Positions 45,560 through 55,265 of a stretch of DNA of 64,000 nt are shown here, one piece after another; the stretch's first letter is position 1; every line of letters starts with the position of its first letter. The notes beneath the pieces were generated by a model, which saw nothing but the letters and a program-made list of their open reading frames with translations, was not told the DNA's origin and did no database searches. Origin of the DNA: JABCZS01 sp041660525 (GTDB taxonomy: Bacteria; Pseudomonadota; Gammaproteobacteria; JABCZS01). Both the position numbers and the translations under genes were made by a program. The DNA lies in contig JBAZWD010000001.1 in the NCBI GenBank assembly GCA_041660525.1, forward strand, positions 1-64,000, written 5' to 3'.

Positions 45560-45928
45560 ATGGAATTAAAAGATTTTATTAAAACGGTATTAGTAGATTT
45601 AATCAAGGGTGTTGAAGAAGCAAAAAATGAATTTCAAAATCCAGAAGGCCCGCTTATATGTCCTCCGATAGGCTCGATCTATACAAAAGAATTTAATTTT
45701 CAAGTTGATGCTATGGGAAACTATTTCCAGAAAGTTGAATTTGATGTTGCAGTAACTGTAACTGGAGAATCAAAAATCCAAGGTAAAGTTCAAGGAAAAG
45801 GTAGCGTTACTGTATTAAGTGTATCTGCTGATATTGATGGCCATTTAAATGAGAGCAGCTCAACAGTTAGCAAGATCAAATTTCATGTTCCTATTGCTTT
45901 AAAATCCACTAAATTTACAAAAACATGA
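45560..45928 (+). CDS. Trypco2-like hypothetical protein
   Basis: The 122-residue protein has a helical start (MELKDFIKTVLVDLIKGVEEA) and a beta-rich second half (VEFDVAVTV...KIKFHVPIAL). This is the layout of trypsin-co-occurring (Trypco2) domains, which often appear in defence or effector gene pairs; the match is by eye only. No catalytic residues are seen. It directly follows the Bro-N gene and ends 23 bp before the rpoH end. Confidence 0.5.
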   Translation: MELKDFIKTVLVDLIKGVEEAKNEFQNPEGPLICPPIGSIYTKEFNFQVDAMGNYFQKVEFDVAVTVTGESKIQGKVQGKGSVTVLSVSADIDGHLNESSSTVSKIKFHVPIALKSTKFTKT

Positions 45929-45951
45929 AAAATGAATCTCAAAAAATAAAA

Positions 45952-46794
45952 TTAAGAAGCCTCTTGGGTGGAGCAAAGCTTACGCAACAACTCCATTCCC
46001 GCAACTTCAATCTGTCTCACCCGCTCCGCCGAAATACCATATTTTTGCGCTAAATCTTGAAGTGAAGTTTTTTCAGTTGATAAATGCCTCGCAAGAATAA
46101 TATCGCGGGTGCGTTCGGGTAATTTTGACAAAGCTTGTTGCAGTTGATTTGTAGTTGTTGTTTGCTCAGCATGTTCGATATAAAGTTGTTCTGGATTTTG
46201 ATACACCATACCCGCATCTTGCGGTGTGGGTAGACTGTAACGTGCCTCATTACCTTCTTCAGGTGTGATATCTAAAAATACATCTTGTGCTTGTAAACGC
46301 AATTCCATTTCCTTCACGTCTTTTGGTTTTACATTTAATTCTTCGGCAATGGTTTTTATTTCACTGCTTGTTAATGCGCTAAAACCTTTTTTCAAACGGC
46401 GTAAATTAAAAAATAATTTACGTTGGGCTTTTGTAGTGGCGATGCGAACCAGTTTCCAATTGCGTAAAACAAAATTGTGAATTTCGGATTTTATCCAATA
46501 GGCTGCGAATGTCGCTAAGCGCACACCTAAATTGGGGTCGAAGCGTTTAACGGCTTTCATTAAACCGATATTGCCTTCTTGAATCAAGTCGGCTTGTAAT
46601 AATCCATAACCGTCATAATTGCGGGCAATTTTGACCACAAACCGCATATGGGATAAAACCAACTGTTTAGCCGCCATTAAATCTTGCTCATAAAACCAGC
46701 GCTGCGCCAAATCACGCTCTTGCGCTTCGCTGAGCATTGGAATCTGCATGGCTTGTGCAGTAAAATCAATAAATTGCATTTCTTTTAACATCAT
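45952..46794 (-). CDS. rpoH: RNA polymerase sigma factor RpoH (sigma-32)
   Basis: RpoH directs heat-shock transcription. The 280-residue protein has region 2 (DLIQEGNIGLMKAVKRFDP, WIKSEIHNFVLRNW), the RpoH-specific box ATTKAQRKLFFNLR, and the region 4 helix-turn-helix (LQDLAQKYGISAERVRQIE). ATG codons at 46794, 46791 and 46779 are all possible starts; 46779 (MQFIDF) has a weak AAAGAA before it and leaves room for a short leader. A CIRCE-like operator lies directly upstream. Confidence 0.95.
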   Translation of the reverse strand: MMLKEMQFIDFTAQAMQIPMLSEAQERDLAQRWFYEQDLMAAKQLVLSHMRFVVKIARNYDGYGLLQADLIQEGNIGLMKAVKRFDPNLGVRLATFAAYWIKSEIHNFVLRNWKLVRIATTKAQRKLFFNLRRLKKGFSALTSSEIKTIAEELNVKPKDVKEMELRLQAQDVFLDITPEEGNEARYSLPTPQDAGMVYQNPEQLYIEHAEQTTTTNQLQQALSKLPERTRDIILARHLSTEKTSLQDLAQKYGISAERVRQIEVAGMELLRKLCSTQEAS

Positions 46795-46800
46795 ACTTTT

Positions 46801-46830
46801 ATTTTAGCACTCTCATGGTGAGAGTGCCAG
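46801..46830 (-). promoter_or_regulatory. CIRCE-like HrcA operator overlapping an rpoH promoter
   Basis: The plus strand reads TTAGCACTC (46804-46812), nine bases, then GAGTGCCAG (46822-46830). The CIRCE consensus is TTAGCACTC-N9-GAGTGCTAA; 16 of 18 bases agree. The inner repeat extends to a perfect 9-bp palindrome arm (46807-46815 with 46819-46827). On the rpoH strand it runs into TGCTAAAAT, an extended -10 box (TAAAAT at 46806-46801), which would place the transcript start almost at the first ATG. HrcA bound here would block rpoH. Confidence 0.75.
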
Positions 46831-46868
46831 CCCCTATACAAGGCCAACAGACATGTTATTATTATCAG

Positions 46869-49139
46869 ATGTTTAACTTTATAAAAATTCTATTCACCGC
46901 AGCCGTGTTAATGGCCTTAACATTAACCTTTGGGGCCATATATTTAAACGCCTCATTGCCAAATGTTGATGAGCTTACTGAAACGAAGTTACAGGTACCT
47001 TTAAGTGTTTATACCAAAGACGGCAAGTTAATTAGCCAATTTGGAGAATACCGGCGTAATCCCGTTAAATTAGCGGATGTTCCACAAGGACTTATTAATG
47101 CCGTTTTAGCAACGGAAGATCACCGTTTTTATCAACATACCGGTGTAGATTTAATTGGCCTAACCAGAGCAGCGCACCATATGTTGATGGAAGGCGGGCG
47201 TGGTCAAGGTGGTAGTACCATTACCATGCAAGTTGCGCGGAATTTTTATTTATCCCCAGAAAAAACCTTTATTCGCAAATTTAATGAAATTTTACTGGCA
47301 CTTAAAATTGAGCGCGAATTTACTAAAGATCAAATCCTCGAACTTTATTTAAATAAAATTTATTTAGGCAGTAGAGCTTATGGCGTAGTCGCCGCAGCCC
47401 AAGTTTATTATGGCAAAAGCTTAGATCAACTTACGCTCCCAGAAATGGCGATGATAGCCGGTTTACCCCAAGCGCCTTCGCGTTTAAATCCGATTAATAA
47501 TCCAACCGGCGCGAAAGCACGGCGTACCCACGTTTTAAATCGTATGTACGATTATGGTTATATTGATAAAGCGCAACATGATGAAGCGGTTAATGCGCCT
47601 TTAACAGAAAAATACCATGGCCCACGCGTAGAAGTGGATGCGCCTTATGTTGCAGAAATGGTTAGACAATTACTGTATAACAAAATGGGCGATAAAATTT
47701 ATATCGACGGCCTAAAAGCGTATACAACCATAGAAAGCCAAGAACAATTAGCAGCCAATACTGCTCTAGAAAATGGTCTACTGGCTTATGATAGACGTCA
47801 TGGTTATCGCGGACCAATAGCACTGAATGCTGATTTAGCACGTTTAAAAGAAACCTCAAAAATGGGCCCGCTTATTCCTGCGCTGGTTACAAAAGTTACC
47901 CATGATTCTGTACAAGTCATATTGGCAGATGAACAAACCATTACCCTGAATTGGAAGGGTTTATCTTGGGCACGCAAAGATTTAGGTCAAGGACGTGTCG
48001 GTTATGCGCCTAAAGAAGCAACCGAAATCCTCAAAAAAGATGCTTTAATTTATATATTAAAAAATACCGATGATAATACTTATCGTTTAGCACAAGTTCC
48101 GCAAGTACAAGGCGCGATTGTTGCAATGGATCCTAAAACCGGTGGCATTACCGCATTGGTCGGAGGCTTTGATTTTTATGAAAATCATTTTAATGCAGCA
48201 ACACAAGCCAAACGTCAACCAGGTTCTAGTTTTAAACCCTTTATTTATTCTGCCGCACTGGCGAATGGTTTTAAAACCACCAGTATTATTAATGATGCAC
48301 CCATCGTCATTGCCGATACGCCGCAAACATTATGGCGTCCACAAAATGATGATGAACGCTTTTTTGGCCCTACATCTTTACGCATGGGCTTGGTGATGTC
48401 AGTGAATTTAGTTTCTATTCGCTTATTAGATGCGATTGGCATTGATACCTTAGTTGAATACGCATCGCGTTTTGGCTTTGATCCGAAAACCATGCCGCGC
48501 GGTTTATCATTAGCATTAGGCACTTTGGATACCACACCTTTAGAAATGACCACCGCATATAGTGTATTTGCAAATGGTGGTTATAAAGTAACGCCGCATG
48601 TTTTTGATTATTTAACCGATGAAAACGGCGTGATTTTAATGAAAAATGAAATTGCAGCACCTATGCAAGTTATTTCTCCAGAAAATGCTTATATCACAAC
48701 AGACATTTTAAAAGATGTGATAAAACGCGGAACGGGGCGCGGCGCCTTGGTATTAGAACGTGGCGATTTAGCCGGGAAAACGGGATCAACCAACGATCAC
48801 CGCGATGCATGGTTTGTAGGCTTTAATGCAGATCGTGTCGCCAGCGTGTGGTTTGGGTTTGATCGCAATCGTACTTTAGGAAAAGGTGAATACGGTGCGC
48901 AAACTGCATTACCAGTTTGGATAAATTTCATGCGTGAAGCCTTAAAAGATAAACCGCAAAGCGTATTAGCACAACCACAAGATGTTGTGTTTGTGCGCAT
49001 TAACAAAAAAACCGGTAATTTAGCCAGCAGCAATGATCCCGATGCGATTTTTGAAATCTTTACACTGGATACAGCACCAACAAATACAAACTCAAATTCA
49101 TCTTCTGAAAAATGGGTAAACCCAGCTAATATATTTTAA
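46869..49139 (+). CDS. mrcA: Penicillin-binding protein 1A
   Basis: This class A enzyme makes and cross-links peptidoglycan. The ATG at 46869 (MFNFIKILF) gives a short tail and membrane anchor; an in-frame start at 46815 lies on the far side of the CIRCE element. The glycosyltransferase domain has EDHRFYQHTGVD and GQGGSTITMQ. The transpeptidase has SSFKP, SVN and KTGST. About 756 residues, shorter than the E. coli protein of about 850. Confidence 0.94.
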   Translation: MFNFIKILFTAAVLMALTLTFGAIYLNASLPNVDELTETKLQVPLSVYTKDGKLISQFGEYRRNPVKLADVPQGLINAVLATEDHRFYQHTGVDLIGLTRAAHHMLMEGGRGQGGSTITMQVARNFYLSPEKTFIRKFNEILLALKIEREFTKDQILELYLNKIYLGSRAYGVVAAAQVYYGKSLDQLTLPEMAMIAGLPQAPSRLNPINNPTGAKARRTHVLNRMYDYGYIDKAQHDEAVNAPLTEKYHGPRVEVDAPYVAEMVRQLLYNKMGDKIYIDGLKAYTTIESQEQLAANTALENGLLAYDRRHGYRGPIALNADLARLKETSKMGPLIPALVTKVTHDSVQVILADEQTITLNWKGLSWARKDLGQGRVGYAPKEATEILKKDALIYILKNTDDNTYRLAQVPQVQGAIVAMDPKTGGITALVGGFDFYENHFNAATQAKRQPGSSFKPFIYSAALANGFKTTSIINDAPIVIADTPQTLWRPQNDDERFFGPTSLRMGLVMSVNLVSIRLLDAIGIDTLVEYASRFGFDPKTMPRGLSLALGTLDTTPLEMTTAYSVFANGGYKVTPHVFDYLTDENGVILMKNEIAAPMQVISPENAYITTDILKDVIKRGTGRGALVLERGDLAGKTGSTNDHRDAWFVGFNADRVASVWFGFDRNRTLGKGEYGAQTALPVWINFMREALKDKPQSVLAQPQDVVFVRINKKTGNLASSNDPDAIFEIFTLDTAPTNTNSNSSSEKWVNPANIF

Positions 49140-49153
49140 AAAGGACAAAGACC

Positions 49154-49879
49154 ATGGAACTGGCACTATTAGGTGATCTTATTATTTCTTTACTTGCATT
49201 AATCACTTTAGAAATTATTTTGGGCGTAGATAATCTTGTTTTTATTTCTATTTTAAGCTCACGCTTATCGGTTGAAAAACAAAAAAGAGCTAGACGATTA
49301 GGATTATTGTTGGCACTTATCACCCGCTTATTGTTATTAGCATCCGCAGTATGGCTGGTTCATTTAACCGATCCTTTATTCACAATTTTTGACCATCCCT
49401 TTTCTTTTAGAGATTTATTTTTATTTTTTGGTGGGCTATTTTTATTGGCAAAAGGCACTTTTGAAATCCACAAAGAAATCGACACTGTCGGACGCGCAGA
49501 GATTGTAGTGAAATACGCTAAATTTGGCATGGTGATTACCCAAATTGCCATTTTTGATATTATTTTTTCACTCGACAGTATCTTAACTGCTGTTGGTTTA
49601 ACTTCAAATTTTACCATTATGGCTATTGCCATTATTATCGCCGTCATTGTAATGATTATGGCAAGCGAGCACATTCATTATTTTATTCAACAATATCCTA
49701 CGGTAAAAATGTTAGCATTGAGCTTTTTATTATTAATCGGTGTTGTATTAATTGCGGATGGCTTATCATTCCATATTCCAAGAGGCTATATTTATTTCGC
49801 CTTGTTCTTCTCGCTGATGGTGGAATTATTAAATAATGTTATGCGAGCAAAGAAAGAAAAGCCCAAGCACCAAAACTAG
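49154..49879 (+). CDS. TerC-family membrane protein
   Basis: The 241-residue inner-membrane protein has about seven helices and the family motif ITLEIILGVDNLVF with the conserved acidic residues, repeated as IFDIIFSLDSILTA. TerC proteins are linked to manganese export or metal resistance, but this subgroup is not characterised. It follows mrcA by 14 bp. Its end overlaps lysE by 41 bp, tail to tail. Confidence 0.88.
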   Translation: MELALLGDLIISLLALITLEIILGVDNLVFISILSSRLSVEKQKRARRLGLLLALITRLLLLASAVWLVHLTDPLFTIFDHPFSFRDLFLFFGGLFLLAKGTFEIHKEIDTVGRAEIVVKYAKFGMVITQIAIFDIIFSLDSILTAVGLTSNFTIMAIAIIIAVIVMIMASEHIHYFIQQYPTVKMLALSFLLLIGVVLIADGLSFHIPRGYIYFALFFSLMVELLNNVMRAKKEKPKHQN

Positions 49880-50447
49880 CAAAAAGAAACGCAGATATTT
49901 TACGCATAGAGGAAATTAGTTTTTCCGGCAGTAAATGTTGGGTATGAGCAACCAATTTCCCTAATAATAAAAACCAAGCAACTGAGCCAATAAATACACC
50001 CGATACCATAAGCGTCACACTCTGCGTACTTTCTAGCTGTTCGCCAAACATGGCAAATATAGCGATAAAACTCACGACACCCATAGGGTTTACTAATGTT
50101 AAAAAAAATGTGGTGATCATAAGACCAAACCAGCCCGCCTTGGTGACTGCAATATGTTCTTGCAATTTATTTTTTGAAAAATATTCTTTAAATGCCAAAG
50201 CAAACAATAAAGTGCCGCCGATAATTTTCAAATAAAAATCTTGTTCTAATAAAAGTTCAGATGCGGCTGCCAAACCTAATGCAGCAACACCTGCATAAAA
50301 TGCATCAGACAATGCCGTGCCGACTGCCACGGCTAATGTGCCCATAAGACCAAACTCTAAAGTTTTGCGAATGCATAAAACACCCACAGGGCCCATAGGC
50401 GCTGCAACAATAAAACCAATTAAGATACCTGTTAAAAGAATGATCAC
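49839..50447 (-). CDS. LysE-family transporter
   Basis: The 202-residue protein has about six helices and the LysE/RhtB start GFIVAAPMGPVGVLCIRK and a middle NPMGVVSF motif. These proteins export amino acids or similar compounds. Substrate is not readable. It overlaps the cupin-like gene upstream by 4 bp (ATGA), so the two are linked. Confidence 0.85.
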   Translation of the reverse strand: MIILLTGILIGFIVAAPMGPVGVLCIRKTLEFGLMGTLAVAVGTALSDAFYAGVAALGLAAASELLLEQDFYLKIIGGTLLFALAFKEYFSKNKLQEHIAVTKAGWFGLMITTFFLTLVNPMGVVSFIAIFAMFGEQLESTQSVTLMVSGVFIGSVAWFLLLGKLVAHTQHLLPEKLISSMRKISAFLFASFGAWAFLSLLA

Positions 50448-51308
50448 AACTTATTTGCTCGTTTAACCGCCATTTGCTCTTTCATCGCATACCAACGTTT
50501 AGCGCCTAATAAACGAGACATATTGTAATCCACAAACAGCAGATTAAACATTTGAAAGCCCGCGCGTGCTAATTTAGAAATATGCGTTGCGCGTGCACGT
50601 AAACTTAAGGCAAAGCCACCTTCAGTGTAATGAATATAATGCCAATAACCACTGGGAATAAATAATGTTTCACCATCACTGATTTCACATTCATAACCTT
50701 TAGCATCTAATAATTTAGGGTATTTATCAAAATCGGGATTGCCTAAATCCACATTGCAAGACACTGTCAAAGGATGACGATACAAATGTGTTGAATATTC
50801 GGGTGCAAATAAAACTACACGTTTTTTCCCAAAAAATTGGGTTAAAAAAACATGTGATAAATCCAAATCAAAATGCGCATCGACCTTAGAGGTTGCACCG
50901 CCAAAGAACATAAAAGGATGCTTTTTCACATAATAATCCACGATGTCAGGATAATTAAAATCTTGGCACAAATCGGGAATATGTTTAAAAATATTAAATA
51001 AAAACATGCGCAGTTGTGTGGGTTTTGTAGAAATTAAATCTAAATAATCGCCGAATGACATTTTGTCATCGGTACTTGTATAACTCTTCCCAGTATTCGA
51101 AATACCCTTCGCCATAAACCGGCACCATCAAATCTGGATAGCAACTTTTGAAATAATCAAAAGACCATTTTTCTTTAGCAGGCCAAGTTGCGCTGAAGTT
51201 TTTCATGACCACAGGAATATTGGGCTTTAAATAATTTTTTTGAAAAATTGAGCGATCAATATTATCGCAAATTTCGACGGGTTGTAAATTAAGCTTAGCG
51301 GTATTCAT
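50444..51308 (-). pseudogene. JmjC/cupin-like dioxygenase-type protein, split by a frameshift
   Basis: The first part (to a stop at 51066-51068) reads MNTAKLNL...VMKNFSATWPAKEKW, like the N-terminal half of cupin_8/JmjC proteins. The rest lies in another frame, with the metal motif HFDLD (HxD), the strand RVVLFAP and the distal histidine in IPSGYWHYIHY. The natural join is near 51070-51085 (EELYKY to DDKMSFGDYL), one base off. So it is one gene with a frameshift or sequence error. The family hydroxylates proteins or small molecules with iron and 2-oxoglutarate. Confidence 0.8.
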
Positions 51309-51365
51309 AGTAATCACTTGTTTAAGCCAGTTATTTTAGTAAATATAGCTTGGAAACACAAGAAA

Positions 51366-53642
51366 TTATTCTTCCACTTTTTCCACAAAACCACAATTTT
51401 TCTGTGGACAAACTTTCTCTGTGCCGCGTTTTTGGGTGGTTTTTACGGTTAGCATTAAGAAGCCACATTGTGGGCAAGGTTCATTGATAGGCTCATCCCA
51501 AACGGCATAAGAGCATTTTGGATAACACGAACACGAGTAGAAAATTTTCCCACGTTTGGATTTTCGCTTGAGCATTGTGCCTTTGGAACATTCAGGACAT
51601 TGCACCTCGGTATCTTCAGGCTTTTCTAAGGGTTCGATGTGTTTACATTTGGGATAATTAGTGCAACCAATAAATTTCCCATAACGACCTACGCGCATTT
51701 GCAAATCAGATCCACAATCAGGACATTTACGACCTTCAACCAGCTCTGCAGCAGGTTGTGCATTATCATCACCTAAATTACGGGTGTAATCGCATTCAGG
51801 ATAACCACTGCATCCAATAAAGCGACCGTGTTTGCCTAAACGAATACTTAATTCTTTACCACATTTAGGGCAGTTTTCTTCTAATTTTTCTTGCGTGACA
51901 TCGCTGCGTTTTACCGTTTCTTCTGTGATGGTAATTAATTTAATAAAAGGTTGCCAAAAGTTTTCAAGTACAGGCAACCATTCCATTTCCCCGCGCGCAA
52001 CCGAATCTAGCTGATCTTCAAGATTTGCTGTAAATGCATAATCAACATAATCCGTAAAATATTGGGTTAAAAATTTATTCACAACGCGCCCAACATCGGT
52101 TGGATGAAAACGTTTTTTATCCAGCGTTGCATATTCACGTGCTTGTAGCGTTTGAATAATACTTGCATAAGTTGAAGGACGACCAATGCCAAATTCTTCT
52201 AGCGCTTTAATTAAACTCGCTTCTGTAAAAGGTGGTGGTGGTTCGGTGAAATGTTGTTTACCATCGATGTTTAATAATGTGATGGATTCACCTTCTTTCA
52301 TTTCAGGTAATAAACGACCTTCATCATCATTTTTCTTTTCATCGTCTATGCCTTCTTGATAAACAGAAATAAAACCTGGATCTGCAATCGTTGAACCGTT
52401 CGCGCGAAACGTATGATTTTCACACGCTAAATCTATCGATACTTGATTAATGGTGGCATGGATCATTTGGCATGCAACCGTACGTTGCCAAATCAGTCGG
52501 TATAATTTAAATTGCTCATCCGATAAATGCGATTTAATATCATCAGGCACGTGATTCACAGAGGTAGGGCGAATTGCTTCGTGTGCTTCTTGTGCATTTT
52601 TAGATTTGGTTTTATACACTTTAATTTCATCAGGCACGTTGTGTTTGCCGTATTTTTGGGCAATGAATGCGCGAATTTCTTCAATGGCTTCATTGGCTAA
52701 ATTCACAGAATCGGTACGCATATAACTGATTAAACCGACAACACCTTCGCCCACATCAATACCTTCATACAATTGCTGAGCAACACGCATAGTTCTTTGT
52801 GCAGTAAAACCTAATTTACGTGCCGCTTCTTGCTGCAATGTGGATGTAATAAACGGTGGTGCGGGATGACGTTTACGTTGTTTTTTCTCAACGCTTTTAA
52901 CCGTTAAAACACCCCCGGCTTGTTTTAAAATAGTATCTCTGGCATTAAATGCATCTGTTTCATTATTGATGGTAAATTGTTTTAATTTTTCACCATTATA
53001 TTCAATTAATTTTGCAGGAAATGCATGTTGATCTTTTTCACACGCTGCTTCTATCGACCAATACTCTTGCGCAATAAATTTATCAATTTCTTCTTGTCTT
53101 TCAACAATTAATCGCAAAGCTGGACTTTGTACTCGTCCTGCAGATAAACCACGACGAATTTTTTTCCAAAGCAAAGGCGAGAGTTTAAATCCAACTAGAA
53201 AATCGAGTGCACGTCTGGCTTGTTGCGCATGAATTAAATCTATCGATAATGCACGAGGTTCTTCCATCGCATGTAAAATCGCTTTTTTTGTGATTTCATG
53301 AAATACCACGCGGTGTACAGGTTTGTCACCCAAGGCTTTACGTTCTATGGCTAATTCTTGCAAATGCCAAGAAATGGCTTCGCCTTCGCGATCAGGATCC
53401 GTTGCGAGATAAAGTGTATCGGCTTTTTTTAAGGCTTTAATAAATTCATCAACATGTTTAATGTTTTTTTCAACAGTTTGGTATTTCATCGCAAATTGAT
53501 GTTCAGGATCCACCGCACCTTCTTTAGGTACTAAATCGCGCACGTGACCATACGAAGCAATGACTTCATAATCCTTGCCTAAATATTTTTTCAAGGTCCG
53601 TGCTTTAGCGGGAGATTCTACAACAACTAAATTTTTTGCCAT
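51366..53642 (-). CDS. topA: DNA topoisomerase I
   Basis: TopA relaxes negative supercoils. The 758-residue protein has the Toprim domain (VVESPAKARTLKKYLG, DPDREGEAI), the active-site tyrosine in SYMRTDSVN, and four C-terminal zinc-ribbon repeats (CPKC, CPDC, CPEC, CPQC). Gamma-type length and repeat number vary. The ATG at 53642 is 9 bp after the smg stop. Confidence 0.95.
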   Translation of the reverse strand: MAKNLVVVESPAKARTLKKYLGKDYEVIASYGHVRDLVPKEGAVDPEHQFAMKYQTVEKNIKHVDEFIKALKKADTLYLATDPDREGEAISWHLQELAIERKALGDKPVHRVVFHEITKKAILHAMEEPRALSIDLIHAQQARRALDFLVGFKLSPLLWKKIRRGLSAGRVQSPALRLIVERQEEIDKFIAQEYWSIEAACEKDQHAFPAKLIEYNGEKLKQFTINNETDAFNARDTILKQAGGVLTVKSVEKKQRKRHPAPPFITSTLQQEAARKLGFTAQRTMRVAQQLYEGIDVGEGVVGLISYMRTDSVNLANEAIEEIRAFIAQKYGKHNVPDEIKVYKTKSKNAQEAHEAIRPTSVNHVPDDIKSHLSDEQFKLYRLIWQRTVACQMIHATINQVSIDLACENHTFRANGSTIADPGFISVYQEGIDDEKKNDDEGRLLPEMKEGESITLLNIDGKQHFTEPPPPFTEASLIKALEEFGIGRPSTYASIIQTLQAREYATLDKKRFHPTDVGRVVNKFLTQYFTDYVDYAFTANLEDQLDSVARGEMEWLPVLENFWQPFIKLITITEETVKRSDVTQEKLEENCPKCGKELSIRLGKHGRFIGCSGYPECDYTRNLGDDNAQPAAELVEGRKCPDCGSDLQMRVGRYGKFIGCTNYPKCKHIEPLEKPEDTEVQCPECSKGTMLKRKSKRGKIFYSCSCYPKCSYAVWDEPINEPCPQCGFLMLTVKTTQKRGTEKVCPQKNCGFVEKVEE

Positions 53643-53651
53643 GCTTATTCT

Positions 53652-54131
53652 CTAATGTACTTCTAATTTCGCTTTTGTATCTTCTTGTAATAATAAATAA
53701 TCTAAAAGCCGCGTGATCGTGGCGTCATCTAAATGATCAGACAACGCAATAATACTCAGCCATTTTAATTGTTCAATATCCATTTGCCCGATATCCAAAT
53801 GCAACATCTGATTAATAATGATTTCGCGCGTTTGCAGCGTCAATACACCGGTTTGCTCAAGTTTTAACAATAAACTTTTACAACTCGTCGATAAGAAAGA
53901 ATTTTCTTGCGGCGTATAAATGCGTGTTGCGAGCGCGGTAGCTTCATTGACTTGTTCGGCTTCTTCATAATCTTGTGATTCATGAAACCATGCATAAGCA
54001 TCTTCAATCATTTCTTGATCAAAACCCAGTTTTTCCAGCTTTTCTAAGGTATAAGCATCAAAAGGCAGTGGTTCTGATTGTTCATAATCACCCAATAAAT
54101 CTATTAACATATCAAGCACATTGGCTTTCAT
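53652..54131 (-). CDS. smg: Smg family protein (DUF494)
   Basis: A 159-residue protein of the Smg family, usually next to dprA and topA; its function is unknown. Recognisable parts are MKANVLDMLIDLLGDYE at the start and the C-terminal ALSDHLDDATITRLLDYL. The ATG at 54131 has GGAG 7 nt before it; an in-frame start at 54161 would add ten residues. It overlaps dprA by 20 bp. Confidence 0.9.
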   Translation of the reverse strand: MKANVLDMLIDLLGDYEQSEPLPFDAYTLEKLEKLGFDQEMIEDAYAWFHESQDYEEAEQVNEATALATRIYTPQENSFLSTSCKSLLLKLEQTGVLTLQTREIIINQMLHLDIGQMDIEQLKWLSIIALSDHLDDATITRLLDYLLLQEDTKAKLEVH

Positions 54132-55224
54132 AAGGTTGCTCCGAAAAATGTATATAGCCACAAGGCGTTGCTTGGATAAGTCCTAAGACTTCCAATTGTG
54201 TTAATGCTACGGTTAATTCTTGTGCGCCTAGTTTTGATTGTTCAATTAAATAATCAAAAGGTAACGGCGTATGATCAATTAAATTCAATACAATATGTTC
54301 TACTGCTGATAAGGCCGGTTGCGGCATAGCTCTTTTAGTAAAACCTGAAAATTCTTCGATGATATCCGTAACCGTTTCCACGAGTTTGGCTCCTTGCCGA
54401 ATAAGCGCATGACAGCCTTGCGCCAAAGGGTTATGAATCGCACCGGGAATTGCAAAAACTTCTCGGTTCTGTTCAATAGCATAGCGTGCAGTAATTAATG
54501 ATCCACTTTTAAGTGCGGCTTCAATAACTAATACGCCCAAACTTAAACCACTAATAATGCGATTACGGCGTGGGAAATTTTCCGCTTGCGCAGAGGTATT
54601 GACAGAAAACTCACTGATTAATAAACCTTGCTCACTGATTTGTGCAGCCAATTTTTCATGGCGTCTTGGGTATATCTGATTTAATCCGGTTCCTAATACG
54701 GCAATTGTTGCGCCGCAAACATTAAGCGCAGCTTGATGGGCTTTAGCATCTATGCCTAAAGCTAAACCGCTGGTAATGGTATAACCACATTGTGATAATT
54801 GTGTTGTTAATACTTGGGTATTCATCAAACCACTGGCTGAAGGATTACGACTTCCAACAATCGCTATTTGTGGCGTATTCAATAATCCTAAACATCCTTG
54901 TGCGTATAACACGGATGGTTTTGCAGCGATCTCCTGCAATTGTCTGGGATATTCTGGATCTAACAGCGTTAAAATGTGGCGATTACTAGCCCCTTCTAAC
55001 CAGGCTAAATCTTGCTCAGCTCGCTTATAACCGGGTTTTAGAATAGCTTGCGCGAGGGCTTGCGAAAAGCCTAAACCCATTAATTCTTTGATATTACTAC
55101 CAAAAATAGCGTCGATTGAACTAAAGTTATTCAATAAACAGGCGAGTCTTTTGCTCCCTATTTGCGGGATATGGCAAATCGCGAGATAATGTTTTAAGTC
55201 GGTTTGTGATTGATAATGAAACAT
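54112..55224 (-). CDS. dprA: DNA-processing protein DprA
   Basis: DprA protects incoming single-stranded DNA and loads RecA during transformation. The 370-residue protein has the Rossmann core (IVGSRNPSASG, SGLALGIDAKAHQAAL, LGTGLNQIYPRRH) and a C-terminal winged-helix part (DYLIEQSKLGAQELTVAL). Together with comF this points to a competence system. It is divergent from fmt. Confidence 0.94.
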   Translation of the reverse strand: MFHYQSQTDLKHYLAICHIPQIGSKRLACLLNNFSSIDAIFGSNIKELMGLGFSQALAQAILKPGYKRAEQDLAWLEGASNRHILTLLDPEYPRQLQEIAAKPSVLYAQGCLGLLNTPQIAIVGSRNPSASGLMNTQVLTTQLSQCGYTITSGLALGIDAKAHQAALNVCGATIAVLGTGLNQIYPRRHEKLAAQISEQGLLISEFSVNTSAQAENFPRRNRIISGLSLGVLVIEAALKSGSLITARYAIEQNREVFAIPGAIHNPLAQGCHALIRQGAKLVETVTDIIEEFSGFTKRAMPQPALSAVEHIVLNLIDHTPLPFDYLIEQSKLGAQELTVALTQLEVLGLIQATPCGYIHFSEQPYESQCA

Positions 55225-55265
55225 CGGCCTATGCTACCACTTTTTTACGAATAGGATAATGTTCT

